Assembly: GCA_032718475.1 (NCBI GenBank)
Contig: JAUCBJ010004962.1
Location: 1 to 39,085, forward strand
Length of the DNA: 39,085 nt
Source of the DNA: Nemertoderma westbladi
Lineage: Eukaryota; Xenacoelomorpha; Nemertodermatida; Nemertodermatidae
Direction: 5' to 3'
Both the position numbers and the translations under genes were made by a program. The notes under the pieces were generated by a model. It made no database searches. It worked only from the letters and a program-made list of their open reading frames with translations, and had not been told where the DNA came from. Below, piece after piece: positions 9,348 through 20,629 of the stretch (its first letter is position 1; each line of letters starts with the position of its first letter).

Positions 9348-9945
9348 CTTCAATAAGACAAAATTGCACTCGGTATTTGATTACTCCCATTTTAACACCC
9401 AAAATTTCCTCCATGATATTAAATTACCCTCCACATGGACCTGCACTTCTCTACTGACGTACCACATCAATAAAAATTTGATGTATTTCACAAACATTTA
9501 GAAAAAATTATCAACTCACATGTCCCGAGAAAACCAGTAGCGCAACGTAAAGTTTAGCCTAAACCTTGGATGACCAACGCATTATTAGCTAGCTGTGAAA
9601 CAAAAAATAAATTATATCGATCGATTTCGATACTACATTAAGCAGAAAGCACCTCACTCACACTAATCATCATACCATATTTAAAACTTACAGAAATAAA
9701 CTAACCAGTACACTACGAGCCGCCGAAAAACAATATTACTCAACACAGTTTGAAGTCAACTGAAAAAAAAAAAATTCGCAAAACGTGGTTAATAATAAAT
9801 TCAGCACAAAACAAATCAAACAAACTCTATTCAATATTTGTGAAGATATTGATTTTATTACTTCATTACAGGATTTTGATTTGGACTCGATCTCTCTTCA
9901 GTCATTTCATTCTATCAAAGCATATTCTTGACAAATGTCGATAAA
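9348..9945 (+). pseudogene. CR1/L2-like retrotransposon, continuation (right part)
   Basis: Directly after the A-run the reading resumes with NFNKTKLHSVFDYSHFN, then YRNKLTSTLRAAEKQYY and KIRKTWLIINSAQN. These are typical of the stretch between endonuclease and reverse transcriptase in CR1/L2 elements. Many stops and frame changes show it is dead. No reverse transcriptase core follows, so the element is also 3'-truncated. Confidence 0.7.
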
Positions 9946-10091
9946 GTTTGTACCTACTGAGTTGTGATCCTCAGTACATTCACAAATAATACTACATGAT
10001 ACGAAAATAGCCTACCAGTACTAGTTCAATATACTGGTAGTTCTCGTAATCTTCGACAATTTGAGGTTGTCCATCTTACCATTGTTCAACG

Positions 10092-10796
10092 GTGACGATG
10101 TCAATTCAAGGTAATTCTGGTTCCTCCATTACAGGAATAAACCTTCCGGCTTTCCAACAAAATGAGAATCTGACTTCAGAAGAGTTGAATGGTATTCTGG
10201 GCGGTCTGGGTTTAGCTTATACTTGTATAATAGATGAAAAACGGGATAGGCTTCGAGTTTACCTGGGTCCGGAATTGAGCAGCACTGATGTAAATGATCA
10301 GCCAACCTTCTGTGGATTTGAGACTTCAATTAATCCCCCGTTATTTAGCAGACTTTTAGACCAACCATCATTGTGGTCTAATGTCCTTAATCCAACTTTG
10401 ATTCCTCCCTCAACTCAGGAATCCGATTTGTTCCTCGAGTTTAATGCTCCTCTGGCACTGGAACCAATGATTTATCCAGAGTTAGGTGCTCCGCCAACAT
10501 TATTTTCTTCATCTCCAACCCCGTTTCCAACTTCCATTTTGCCTGGAATGATACCGACGTCAACAATGGAAACAATGATGCTTCAGTTATTCCAGATGCA
10601 CTGATGCAGACTCGTTTGGAGAAGCTATGGGACCTTGCAATCGAGAGGATCTTGAAGAATGCGATCGCCAAGCTCATGTACAGCGTGAACAAGATCACCA
10701 TGATATGTTGATGATGTTCCAAACTCTAACTACGAGATCTGTTGTTAATCCTTGGATATCGAGTCTAAAGGCTTTGGGCAATAATGGCTCTCCCTA
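10092..10796 (+). pseudogene. Coding-like region, family not recognised
   Basis: An ATG at 10092 opens 170 codons, rich in Pro, Leu, Ser and Thr in its second half. Just before the stop (10602-10604) another frame takes over with TRLEKLWDLAIERILKNAI or, in a third frame, QREQDHHDMLMMFQTLTTRS, ending near 10796. This suggests a longer protein broken by frameshifts. I do not recognise a domain. It lies between a dead CR1-like element and a dead BEL element and could belong to a further mobile element or a host pseudogene. Confidence 0.35.
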
Positions 10797-10937
10797 ACTG
10801 AATCATTCTACTAACTCTAACGAAACCTCTACGTCGGATCATGGAATTGAAGTAAAGTTTCATTGATTGATGGAGAATTATGAGAAATTATACACTGAAC
10901 TCAAATGTGGATCCTTGATTAGTTGACGATATTTTTA

Positions 10938-11347
10938 TTGACTTTTTACCACAACTTATTGAGGATGCTGTAGAAGAGTTTAATTGTGCTGAAAAGTTTG
11001 TCGATCAGTGTGTTATAAAATTGGTAAATGAGCAGTTAAAAAATTACTTTGCTGACGATTTTCATGCTTTCAGACAGAAATTTCGGAAGTTAAAGAATTA
11101 TTTGGTTAAAAATCTTCAAAAGACTAAACAAGATCGTGAAGAAAGAGAACAAATTATGGAATATAATGAGGTTGTATCAAAATTATCGCAATACGTATCA
11201 GTTTCGAAAGAAAATAAAACAATAAACCGGTCTATATAAAGCTCAACAAGGAAACTCCAGTTGGTCAGGAATCCCTGCTAATATTATCAACTTTATTAAA
11301 ACAATTTACTAGCGTGATGGCCCCTTATCCACCACATATACTGCAAA
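10938..11347 (+). pseudogene. Coding-like helical region, family not recognised
   Basis: The frame reads DDIFIDFLPQLIEDAVEEFN, then VNEQLKNYFADDFHAFRQKF, a Lys/Glu-rich helical part with KTKQDREEREQIMEYNE, and a stop at 11237. Another frame goes on with KPVYIKLNKETPVGQ and ILQTKLPIG, ending at a possible donor G|GTAAGG near 11358. Composition fits an alpha-helical or coiled-coil protein. It may be part of the same unit as 10092-10796. No family was identified. Confidence 0.35.
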
Positions 11348-11359
11348 CTAAACTGCCGA

Positions 11360-12420
11360 TAGGTAAGGGTTGTATCGAGTACAATTTGTAAACAAACAAA
11401 ATATAAACACAATTTATCCTAAATTTTCCCGCTATAACAAATTCTGTATATTTCTATACACCGCACCGCTGTCGACGGTAGTAAAAGGAAGGAAATTATA
11501 CGCAATCTGGAAACCTGGTTATCTCGTGGATAAATTCTGCCGATATACTTCTACTCTGTAAATGTAAGAGTGTCAAACTAATGATTGTGGGAGATGATTA
11601 ACACTATCTAACCCCAAATTCATTTATTGCTGGACTGTGAATAATGCTGTAGCTGAAACTTGGTTTATAAGCTTACTCACCCCAAACAAAAGGTCAAAAT
11701 AATTAAAGATGAAGTGAAATGAATAGTACAGTAGTATCCCAATGTGACCCAAACCTAAGCCAAAACAATAAGCGCTGATACCAAATATATCAACACTCTC
11801 CACCCATTGCACTTCCGTGCTGCCTGTGTGGTTATTATGATGGGGTATCCCGGTTCAATTTGGCCCAAAACCCAAGTACAGGAAAAATAGTTAAAGCACC
11901 AGTTAACCTAATAGAATTGTGTATATCAACCGAATGAGAACCCCTCCCCTTGTGGCTTGCCCGCCCAGTCCAACTTACTGCCCTTATGTTTCACTCATGT
12001 TGTGTGATATCATCCATCCATTTTGGGCTCCTGCAGTCGGCCGGTACGGCTCGACGTCCTCACTCCATAATTATCATTATTAGGCGGAGAATGTGCCGGT
12101 CATGTGTAAAAATAAAGGGTTTGAATTCCGAACCAATCACCGGTGTCTTTATTCCACCATTTTGATTCACAAATTCACCAACACAAACAAAACACAATTA
12201 GGGTAAATACATATCTGTTGTGTGTATATGTTACTTTTTTACAGTACAAAATCAGAACATAATATCAGATAAATTCAATACCATCTGAACAATAATTCAA
12301 TATAAAATCTTTGAAGAATAATCAATATAGGTATAAACTTGATTAAATATTTCCTAGTTTGCAATAAAATTCGGAATTCAAAATCGTCAATAAATTAGCC
12401 ATAATATCGTGAGTTTTTTT
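11360..12420. other. No gene recognised
   Basis: AT-rich sequence with short, unconvincing frames. The left LTR or 5' leader of the BEL element that starts its coding near 12430 would be expected here, but I could not match any part of it to a second copy in the window. Confidence 0.5.
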
Positions 12421-12429
12421 TTCATATAT

Positions 12430-13105
12430 AGCTACTGCAGTACGTACAGAGTTTAACAATGGTTGTTCATTAACTATCAACAATGTTAAACTTTTACCTG
12501 ATCAGGATAAAGATCCTAATGCATTGGGTTTTGAATTACGTGCTATAGAATAGCTTATGTTACAATGTGAAAATATTCTCTCTCATATGAGTAAACCAGC
12601 TAAATCAAAAATATGAGAGAAACGATCGATTACAGTGGAAGAAGCGAATCAACTTCGTATTTTAGTTGGCCGTTTTAAAACTCAAGCTCAAGATAAGTGT
12701 GTAAAATTCAAAGCTATTGTTGATAATAAGGATAAGGTCAGTAAATTTTATAAAATGACATATTTGAAGAAAGCTTTGGTTGGTAAAGCTATAGGCTATA
12801 TTACAGATATTGAAATTTCTGCTGACAATTATAGAACAGCGTTTGATACTGTTTTAAAATTATACGGCAAGGAGAGAATCGTAGTTAAACATCTGATTAA
12901 AAAACTACAAGGTTTTCCTAAAGTCACAGATGAAGATAATGTACCTAGTTTGTTAAAATTGTTCGAGTCTATTCGAGTCAATGTGATAACTGATTTATCG
13001 AAGTATGAATTGACTACAGATATATTCTTCTTAGCATTTTTGGAACCATTGTTTCCAGATAAGATACGTGAGGAATGGGAAAAGGAATTAGACACTACTC
13101 ACTGA
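12430..13105 (+). pseudogene. BEL/Pao retrotransposon gag (DUF1759-like)
   Basis: The cleanest frame is 12635-13105. It contains KFYKMTYLKKALVGKAIGYI, SADNYRTAFDTVLKLYGKER and IVVKHLIKKL, the typical core of BEL/Pao gag (L.G.A...I......NY..A...L...YG). Upstream, from about 12430, the same protein is visible with stops (LLPDQDKDPNALGFELRAIE). The stop after DTTH at 13105 interrupts it, and the reading goes on as AMPTVKEVIDWLQVLVSRKD. The element is decayed by point stops and frameshifts. Confidence 0.8.
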
Positions 13106-13329
13106 GCGATGCTATGCCTACTGTTAAAGAGGTTATTGATTGGTTACAAGTCCTTGTCTCACGTAAAGATTTCACAAGAGATTAGTCTGATAAAAATCAT
13201 TCTAAAGTTAATAAAAATGATAATTCTTCTGACTGTAGTGTGGTTGAATATAAAGACAAAAAGTATTCAGCACAGGTCCTCCCTACTGACTCAAAGGTGG
13301 TGGTGTTAATTCGAGAGTAAACAGTAAAA

Positions 13330-13892
13330 GTGGTACTTTATTTGGCAGTAGTACTAGTGGTGGCGCTGGATATAAAAATCAAACATTTGATAAAAACAAA
13401 TCTATTGTTAAATCTGACCATAAATGTCCATTATGTGATAGAAAATGTCGCTTCTTGCCTTGTTGTTATAGGGTTTTACAGGCGTCTTTAGTCGAGCGCC
13501 GTGAATTAATGAAGCAACATAAAGCGTGCTTTAGTTGTTCTGCCTTTAATCATCTCAGTAAGAATTGTCACAACTCACATATGAGTGTGGTGTCAACTGT
13601 TGTAAAGAAAAAGCACCACCCCCTACTGCACCAAGATGACAAGGATAAGGTTGAAACTGATAGCAAGATAGTGAGTCAAGTTGCCTCAGTAAGTATGGCT
13701 ACTAAACCGGAATTTATTGTATTTTTTCAAATGTACTCATCTAAAATATGTAGAGTTCGCAGATGAGTTTCCCCACGGGGCTGTGGAACTGGATGTTCTC
13801 ATTGGTATGGACTATTTTCTTAAATTAGTTCCATGAGATATTATTAGGCATCCAGCAGATGATACTTTACCTGAAGCTATGGCTACTGTTTA
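13330..13892 (+). pseudogene. BEL/Pao zinc knuckle and start of protease
   Basis: Within 13455-13766 the frame shows ACFSCSAFNHLSKNCHN, a C-x2-C-H-C knuckle, followed by KHHPLLHQDD, the usual HH..LH of BEL elements. A shifted frame then gives VELDVLIGMDYFLKLVP and IIRHPADDTLPEAMATVY, typical of the aspartic protease end. The reading breaks at 13892, where a gypsy element is inserted. It resumes at 19337 with YVICGPNIRTPNN. Confidence 0.78.
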
Positions 13893-14043
13893 TGACTACT
13901 GTCCGTGCCTGTCTATTATCAATTGTCTGGCCGTTATAAGTACCGCACTGCAATACATACTAAAACTAGTTACCGGTAGCAATACCTCCACCAGTAGGCC
14001 TATCTACCATGGCCTACTTTATACACAATATACTAATATACCA
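13893..14043 (-). repeat. Gypsy 3' LTR (element orientation)
   Basis: 151 bp that start with TG and end with CA on either strand (minus: TGGTATATTAG ... CAGTAGTCA). It matches 19186-19336 with five substitutions and no gaps. The polypurine tract abuts it at 14044. Confidence 0.92.
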
Positions 14044-14055
14044 ACTCCTCTTTTT
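14044..14055 (-). other. Gypsy polypurine tract
   Basis: On the minus strand AAAAAGAGGAGT lies directly before the 3' LTR, the expected site for priming plus-strand DNA synthesis. Confidence 0.8.
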
Positions 14056-14183
14056 CGAGATCCAATATTAATAGTATAAGTAAATGGTTAAGTAATCTTC
14101 CAGTTTATTATAAAATTAATTATGGATCTTTCTGAGTTAAAATCTTAGCAGTGTTAAAATACAATCAGAAAATTAAAACATCT

Positions 14184-14895
14184 TCAGCCGAAAGAGTTGT
14201 AAGTTAATCTTTCTGGTGGTTTGCAGATTCGCCCTGATCGTCGGTTCACTGGAGAATCCATGGAGGGTTGTATGTCTGTTTGTAAGTTTTGGGGTCTTGT
14301 GTATGAGTCTGTTGTTGGTCTATTCACATCATTAGCAGAACTACTCATTTGGTTGTTGGAACTGGAATCAATATTTAATAATTCGGGTTGTATGGGTCGA
14401 AGGTAACATCTGTTTCGCCATAGAATGCGTCCTGATGCGAAACGGAGCCTGTATCGTCGATGATTGTCCGTTTCGACTACTAAATCCAACTTATCCCATC
14501 TATTCATCTAATACATCTTATCCCACTTATCCCTTACTATAACGGTGGAGCCAACTTTTATATTTTTTAATGCAACTGCAGATCGATTATAATAATATCT
14601 CCGTTTATCAGCAGTGTTTAAGCGGTTTCTATCAGCAATGTCTGCATCTTTCTGCCACTCGCTACCAATGAGTTGGGACGAGTGATCGTAAGGGATGACC
14701 GAATATTCGTTGCGCTGGGGATAATCCATCTTCATTTGGAGTATTTCGTAATTCTAGTACGCCCGCTAGAAAATCATCCGAATTTATATTGCCACCAGTT
14801 TTGGCCAATAAATATTTTATCTTTTTCACATTCACCTCTGCGTGTCCATTACTTTTTGGATATCCTGGGGTTGATGGTTGCCACTTGACCCCCAT
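14184..14895 (-). pseudogene. Gypsy integrase C-terminal part
   Basis: Three overlapping frames together carry PGYPKSNGHAEVNVKKIK (with the third catalytic acidic residue, the Glu after NGHA), FLAGVLELRNTPNEDGLSPA, a linker, and YRLRFASGRILWRNRCYLRP near the end, a common gypsy C-terminal module. The frames are 14662-14895, 14508-14735 and 14184-14507. The breaks between them are frameshifts or stops, so no single protein can be made. Confidence 0.8.
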
Positions 14896-16236
14896 TCTCT
14901 AAAAAATTGCTGTGTTTCTTCAGCTGCGAATTGAGACCCATTGTCTGATGAAAAGATGTTAGGGACTCCCAACATCGCGAAATATTGTCTCAATACCTTT
15001 ATATTATCAGATGCTGTAGGTGCATTCTTCAACTTATCAACAAGGGGGTAACCCGAAGTGCGATCAACATATACTATATAGTATGCTCCACCATACTGAA
15101 AAATATCTGCTGACACAGATTGAAAAATTCGAGCCGGAATGATGTGTTGCAACATTGGTTCAGTTGGAAGGGATGGGCGAAAATGTTGACATTCTAAACA
15201 AGTTTCAACAGTATTTGTGATATCAGAATTAAATCCAGGCCAGTAAACGGACTGACGTGCCCGTCTCTTAGTTCTTTCTATACCCTGGTGACTTGCGTGT
15301 AACCGCTTCAATATATCTTTTACCCCAGATGGTGGAACAACAATTTGAGCACCTTTCAGAATCAAGCCATCATCTATCGACAATTCTCCACAAATCTTTC
15401 TGAATTGTTGAACATAGGCACTAAATTCTGAATCTTTCATTATAAAATCATTGCGTATAGCATCAATCAATAGCAAATAATCACTATCAGATTTCGCACA
15501 TTCCTTCAATTTATCTAGAGTAATATCTGGAATATCACCATTTATGGCTGCCTCATTAACTGCATTTAAAAATATAGCAGACTGTTCATATATCAGTTCA
15601 TCATCTGAGTCATCATTATTGCTATCTGGATCTGAAATCGGGGCTCTTGATAAAGCATCTGGTATTAAATGTTCTTTTCCTTTTTTCCATACAACATTGA
15701 AGTTATAACTGGACAATTTAGAACGGTTATTTAATACCCTGGTATTCTCTATATCAATCAGACCATATCGGTTGAACATTGTTTCTAGGGGTTTGTGATC
15801 TGTTATTACAGTGAATGATTCTAATCCTGCTAAATAAACATGACATTTTCGAATCGACCATAAGATTGCCAAGGCTTCCAATTCAACTATCGCATAACTG
15901 GTTTCAGCTTCTTTTAAAAATCTGCTTCCGCACTGTATAAGTTTCCAATATCCTGATTGTTTTTGCAATAAAACAAAACCAATGCCATGTAAGCGAGAAA
16001 CGTCCGTTTGCAAACAGGTCTCTGCATTCGGGTCAAACATTCCTAGAACAGTAAAGCAGTACTAAAGTGTGGTAAAGCAACTTAGTAAAGCAGCTTTGAC
16101 TTTTTTGAAAGACTGGTTATGTTCTGGTAACCATATGAATTGGTTTCTCGAACTTAATATTCCACGAAGGGGACTAGCTGCAGATGCAACTTCCGAACTA
16201 AAAGAACCCAATTGGTTCACGAGACCTAGGAAGCTT
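14832..16236 (-). pseudogene. Gypsy RNase H and integrase core
   Basis: The open part is 16040-14832. RNase H is visible as QTDVSRLHGIGFVLLQ, ELEALAILWSIRK and ITDHKPLE, containing its acidic residues. Then comes the integrase H2C2 zinc finger (HASHQGIERTKRRA, YWPG, CLECQ) and core residues in VSADIFQYGG and FSSDNGSQF. The last residues run out of frame after FFREWG; the right frame continues at 14895. Between 16236 and 16040 the RT-RNase H linker lies in a shifted frame (GLVNQLGSF, ASPLRGILS). Confidence 0.85.
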
Positions 16237-16646
16237 CAGAGGTCAGTCCGAGTGGTAGGTATTGGAAAGTCTGAAATGGCATTCACTTTGTTGGGGTCTG
16301 CTGATATGTTTCCATGTGATATTTTATATCCAACAAAATCAATCTCTTTGGATATAAGAATAGATTTATTTTTGTTTACAGTAAGATTATAATATGCATA
16401 TCTTTCTAGGACATCACAAACGGTGCTCACAAGTTTTCTGATAGTTGGAGACCCCATAGCAATGTCATCTGTAACTTTCTGAACATTTAATCCTATGAAA
16501 GCCTGATCACCACGGTATGAAAAACTATCGCCTGTTGAAATAAATCCCATAGGGGAACGTAAAAACTTAAATTTTCCAAATGGTGTGATAAACACAGTTA
16601 ACTCTTGTGATTTAGTATCAAGCGGCATTTGCCAGTATCCTTTCAC
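16236..16646 (-). pseudogene. Gypsy reverse transcriptase, second part
   Basis: Starts KGYWQMPLD and includes TPFGKFKFLRSPMGFISTGD, a catalytic box that reads KVTDDIAMGS, and VNKNKSILISKEIDFVGYKI. The usual YxDD box is VTDD here, with both Asp kept and the Tyr lost, which would probably impair activity. It is separated by a frameshift from the first part of the domain, which ends near 16740. Confidence 0.85.
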
Positions 16647-16656
16647 TAAGTCAATC

Positions 16657-18795
16657 TTAGCAAAATAGTTGTCTTCTATTGTTAAACCAGATATTGCTTC
16701 TTTTGGTGTTTTTGTGTGGTAAGAAGTTCGTAAAACCTGGCAATTTAATTTGGTTGTCTACGCAGAGACGTACATCGCCATTTGGTTTTGGGGCCACAAC
16801 TAATGGATGACACCAAACAGTTGGAAATTCGCCAACAGGTTCTATAATTTTTCTTTGAACCATATAATCTAAATTATGTTTGACTTTATCTCTTAAAGCA
16901 TAAGGGATTTGATGGGCAGTATGAACTGCATATGGTACTGCATTTGGTTTTAGTGTTATTGTCATTGGGTTTCCAACTTTTTCACCACACATAGGCCTAA
17001 GTTCTCTAGCATCATCAAATACAATTGAATAAATGCTGTATATTTTACAGTTAATTTCATTCAAAAGTTCATGTGATAAATTGCTGGTGTTGTTAGGTAA
17101 ATTATTCAGCCAATCAGAACGGTTTGGCCAAATATCCGAATTGGAGCATGATGCTTCTTTTATAGTGTGCGCTGCTGAATTGCAGTCGTTTTTTGTACAT
17201 TCATCTATAGCAAGACCAGATGTGGACAATGATGTGGGTGTTATAGTTGACACTGAAACATTATCATTCCCCATAGGTTTTGGAAATGTTGAACTTACAA
17301 TTGTTAGCTGTTTGCAAGTATCTAGAGATAAATACAATCCCTGAACATCGAAACAAACAACAATAGTTGTACTGGTTGTATGTATCCCGACTGATATAAT
17401 TGCTTTAAATGTACCAACTTGTTCCAAAATTGTTCGACCAACAGTAAAAATGCGACATTTTATCTTGGGACCAAGCACACATTTGTTGACTAATCCACTC
17501 TCATTAAACATATCAATACCCATAACTGTAGTACCTGCACCTGTATCAGCCCAAGCTGTAACACTACATTGAAACTGGGAATCATTCAATGTCAAGTTTA
17601 CTTCAATTAATGGTTTAACACCAGCAATGGCACCACAAATCGATGTGTTTATAAATAAATCATGATTTTCCTCTTCATTCATGTATAGTGAATCTATAAA
17701 TAAAACTGAATCATCTCCTAATTCATCCCCTTCAAAAGAATCACTTTGATTGGAGAGGTTGATTGCAGCTAATTTTTGTGATAGACACACAATGGAATAA
17801 TGTCCCTTGCCATCACAACAAACACATGTTGAATTTAATGCAGGGCACTTATTCATTGTCTGATGACCACGTTGACCACACTGGCCACATCGATCAGTAT
17901 TAATAATATCTTTTTTCTTTATTTCCTTAATCCTAGGTTTAGTAACTTTGCGGGATTTGTCATCACTTTGTTTTACATTCCATAAGCTTTTAGAAGCTAT
18001 TCGTGCAGATTCTAAAGTAATTATAAATTTTCGTGATGCATTGAAATCTAGTGGCGGATCCTGGGCGATTAATTTTTCGTGGTCTTGATCGTTGGATATC
18101 GCAAGTATTAATAATGCAGTATGCAACCTATCTGCTGTAACAGTTGATGTACTGGCATACTCTCCCAACTCGATTATTTCGTTACACACAGAAGTATAAC
18201 TTTGGCTTTCTTTCTGTCTTATTGAAAGCAATGACCGCCAATCCAAATTTGCGTTACGGAGTGAACGAAGATATTCTTGAATATGATTATGAATTTCTTC
18301 AATATCTAAATCAGTATCTGCAGGGATTGATAGCGTGCGATGAATAATAGTTAAAAATCCTGGGGAGCAACAATCCCAAAAACATGCAACTTGTTTGGTC
18401 TGGCTTCGCGATTTAAGATCCATTAAGTTATAGTAATTATTCCACAGAGCTCGCCATTCCTTAAACCTTCTAAAATCTGTATCCGATTCCAGTGTTACAG
18501 GGCATCGAGCTGTTATTTTAGGTAAGTTATCCTGTAGTTCTCTACCCTGCCACTGTCTTTCATCAGTAGGCCTAATTGAGGATGTACTGGAATTGGCCAT
18601 GGCAGCCGCAATAGCTATTTCACATGCATTGTGAGCATTGGCCAGAGTTTCAAACTCAGCTAGTTGCTCTTGTGCTTTAAGTAGATCTTCCTCGAAATCG
18701 TCAATATCCTTGTCCCCATCTGTTGCTACTGCATCTGGGTGACACAAAACGGCCATATCACTCTCTCTAAAACAGTCAAACTTCTTCTGGTTCAA
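16657..18795 (-). pseudogene. Gypsy gag, protease and start of reverse transcriptase
   Basis: A 712-codon frame. The N-terminal ~290 residues are gag-like and include a capsid-type helical region (ITLESARIASKSLW). Two zinc knuckles follow: CGQCGQRGHQTMNKC and CVCCDGKGHYSIVC. Then come a protease motif WADTGAGTTVMG and the start of reverse transcriptase (KIIEPVGEFPTVWCHPLVV, KPNGDVRLCVD). Shortly after VDNQ the frame shifts. The correct frame continues with TSYHTKTPKEAISGLTIED and KIDLVKGYW. So gag to protease is open and pol is broken. Confidence 0.88.
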
Positions 18796-19150
18796 TTGCC
18801 TCGTAACTTCCGATCACTGCTAGGCCAGCACGTTGAGCTTTGGTTACAGCAGATTTAAAACCCCGCCGAGATGCCTTCAAACCAGAAATATCAAGGCCTG
18901 TTTTAGTCGTCATTATTCAGCTTTCACCTGATAATGGGGGACAAGAGCTATCCAGCCCTAGTTGCCTAGCTGATATTTCAGTACCGGTATTACACTACCA
19001 GTACTTCTGTACTTCAGTCAGTCAGTACTTGCAGTCCTGTGCACTGCAGGTTTGGTAAGTTGATGCCGTATAGCATAAATAATAGTGGTCCTTCTGTCTC
19101 ACATAAAACTAGAACACACTGTTCATTATATAGTAGTTTTATCAGTAAGA

Positions 19151-19167
19151 CCCTACTCGCAGCGCCA
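19151..19167 (-). other. Gypsy primer binding site, probably tRNA-Ser
   Basis: On the minus strand TGGCGCTGCGAGTAGGG lies 18 nt inside the 5' LTR. Its complement ends in CAGCGCCA, which fits the CCA-ending acceptor arm of a tRNA-Ser as I remember that family. The tRNA identity is an inference. Confidence 0.6.
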
Positions 19168-19185
19168 TGTAATGTATAGAAGGAG

Positions 19186-19336
19186 TGACTACTGTCCGTG
19201 CCTGTCTATTATCAATTGTCTGGCCGCTATAAGTACCGCACTGCAAAACATGCTAAAACTAGTTACCGGTAGCAAAACCTCCACCAGTAGGCCTATCTAC
19301 CATGGCCTACTTTATACACAATATTCTAATATACCA
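19186..19336 (-). repeat. Gypsy 5' LTR (element orientation)
   Basis: The second 151-bp copy, 146 of 151 identical to 13893-14043. On the plus strand it is followed by GTTATGTGATTTG, where the interrupted BEL reading resumes. Confidence 0.92.
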
Positions 19337-20210
19337 GTTATGTGATTTGTGGACCAAATATTCGAACCCCAAATAATGTGAAACCTAAACTGAAGTCTAA
19401 GAGCTGTTTATTGACCATGATTGGTATTAATGATAGACTATTGAACTCAATTGATAAATTTTGAAATGTTGAATCTATAAGAATTACTTTGAAATGTTGA
19501 ATCTATAAGAATTACTAACTCAACGAAGAAAGTTCTTACCTATGATGAAAACGAGGCTGAAGAAATGTTCCAGTCATCTTCGCAATATGATGCTGAAGGT
19601 ATGAGGTATACAGTTGCATTACCTTTTAAACAAGATGATCCCAGCTTGGTTATTAATCAGAGAGCAGCTACAAAAATGTTTGAAACCCTGGAGAAGAGAT
19701 TACTTCAAAATCCAGAAGAGGGAAAATTTGTATACAAAGGTTAGATGATTACGTAAAAATTCGGTTTTGTACGTAAAGTTACAACCGAGGAGGAAGTGAA
19801 ATTTGACTCCCAGGAGCAATTCTTCCTTCCTCACCATCCTGTCTACAAACCCAAATTTAGAGTCGTGTTTAATGCAAGTATTAAAGATAAACACGGGAAT
19901 TCTCTTAACGACTACTTGTTGCCTGGGGAGATATTGCAGGATGATATTTGTGAGATCTTGTTGCATTTTCGCACAAGTAGCCTTGGTAGCGGATATTCGG
20001 AAAATGTTTTGTTGGTGGCCAAAGCATCCAGAAACAGCTTTTACGTCGATTATTTATGCGGTGGAGCTGATAATGTTCATGATGGAACTATTTTGTATAA
20101 AGAATTGGTGGAGATGTTTACTTTGGCAGAGTCATCAGTCAATTTGTAGGTCAGTTATATTCCGGAGATACAAAAACTTCGGGGTTAACTTGCAACTTTG
20201 GGTCTGATGA
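19337..20210 (+). pseudogene. BEL/Pao reverse transcriptase part
   Basis: After the gypsy insertion the BEL reading resumes with YVICGPNIRTPNN. It continues through MRYTVALPFKQDDPSL and, in shifted frames, LPHHPVYKPKFRVVFNASIK, SLNDYLLPGEILQDD and ILLHFR. These are the reverse transcriptase landmarks of BEL/Pao elements (LPHHPV, RVVFDAS, SLND.L..GP.LQ.D). Remnants of the following RT motifs are seen near 20030-20200. Many frameshifts make it inactive. Confidence 0.82.
19460..19515 (+). repeat. 28-bp tandem duplication
   Basis: A 28-bp block (starting TTTGAAATG, ending AGAATTAC) is present twice without gap inside the BEL remnant. The length is not a multiple of three, so it also shifts the frame. 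Confidence 0.9.
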
Positions 20211-20629
20211 ACTGAGTTTAGTTGTGTCTGACCGTTTACTTACACTCATTGATGACTGTAACAATGAGAAATGTATTGAGTAAAATTTCTCAGATTTATG
20301 ATGTATTTGGGTTTGTCAGTACTTATGTACTCTGAGGTAAAATTATTATGCGACAAATGGGGCAATACAAGCGTCAGTGAGATGAACCAGTTCCTATGGG
20401 GATAAGAAGATATTTTCGAATTGGGAGCAAGAACTGCCTCTTCTAGGTGACATCAAAATTTCTTGATTTATTGACATAAAAAAGACAAGCACAATTCAAA
20501 TACATTCTTTTTCTGATGTGTCGGAAAAGGCTTAGGGCACCTTGGTTTATTTGAGAGTGGAAATTGATCGCAGCATTTCCTCGTACTTTCTTATTGCGAA
20601 GCTCCTTTGAAGCTTCTTGCCTTAGCTAG

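Larger units (their letters stand above)
13893..19336 (-). mobile_element. Ty3/gypsy LTR retrotransposon, full length but dead, nested in the BEL element
   Basis: A 5,444-bp element on the minus strand has 151-bp LTRs at both ends, a primer binding site, gag with zinc knuckles, protease, reverse transcriptase, RNase H, integrase and a polypurine tract, in gypsy order (integrase last). The LTRs differ at 5 of 151 positions. The coding region has several frameshifts. Flanks read GTTTA before the left end and GTTAT after the right end, compatible with a short target duplication that has since mutated. Removing it rejoins the BEL protease reading. Confidence 0.9.

Noticed and set aside
14430-14450. 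CCTGATGCGAAAC as a further hammerhead core
   Set aside because: CTGATG and GAAAC are adjacent with no stem II between them, and it lies in gypsy coding sequence.
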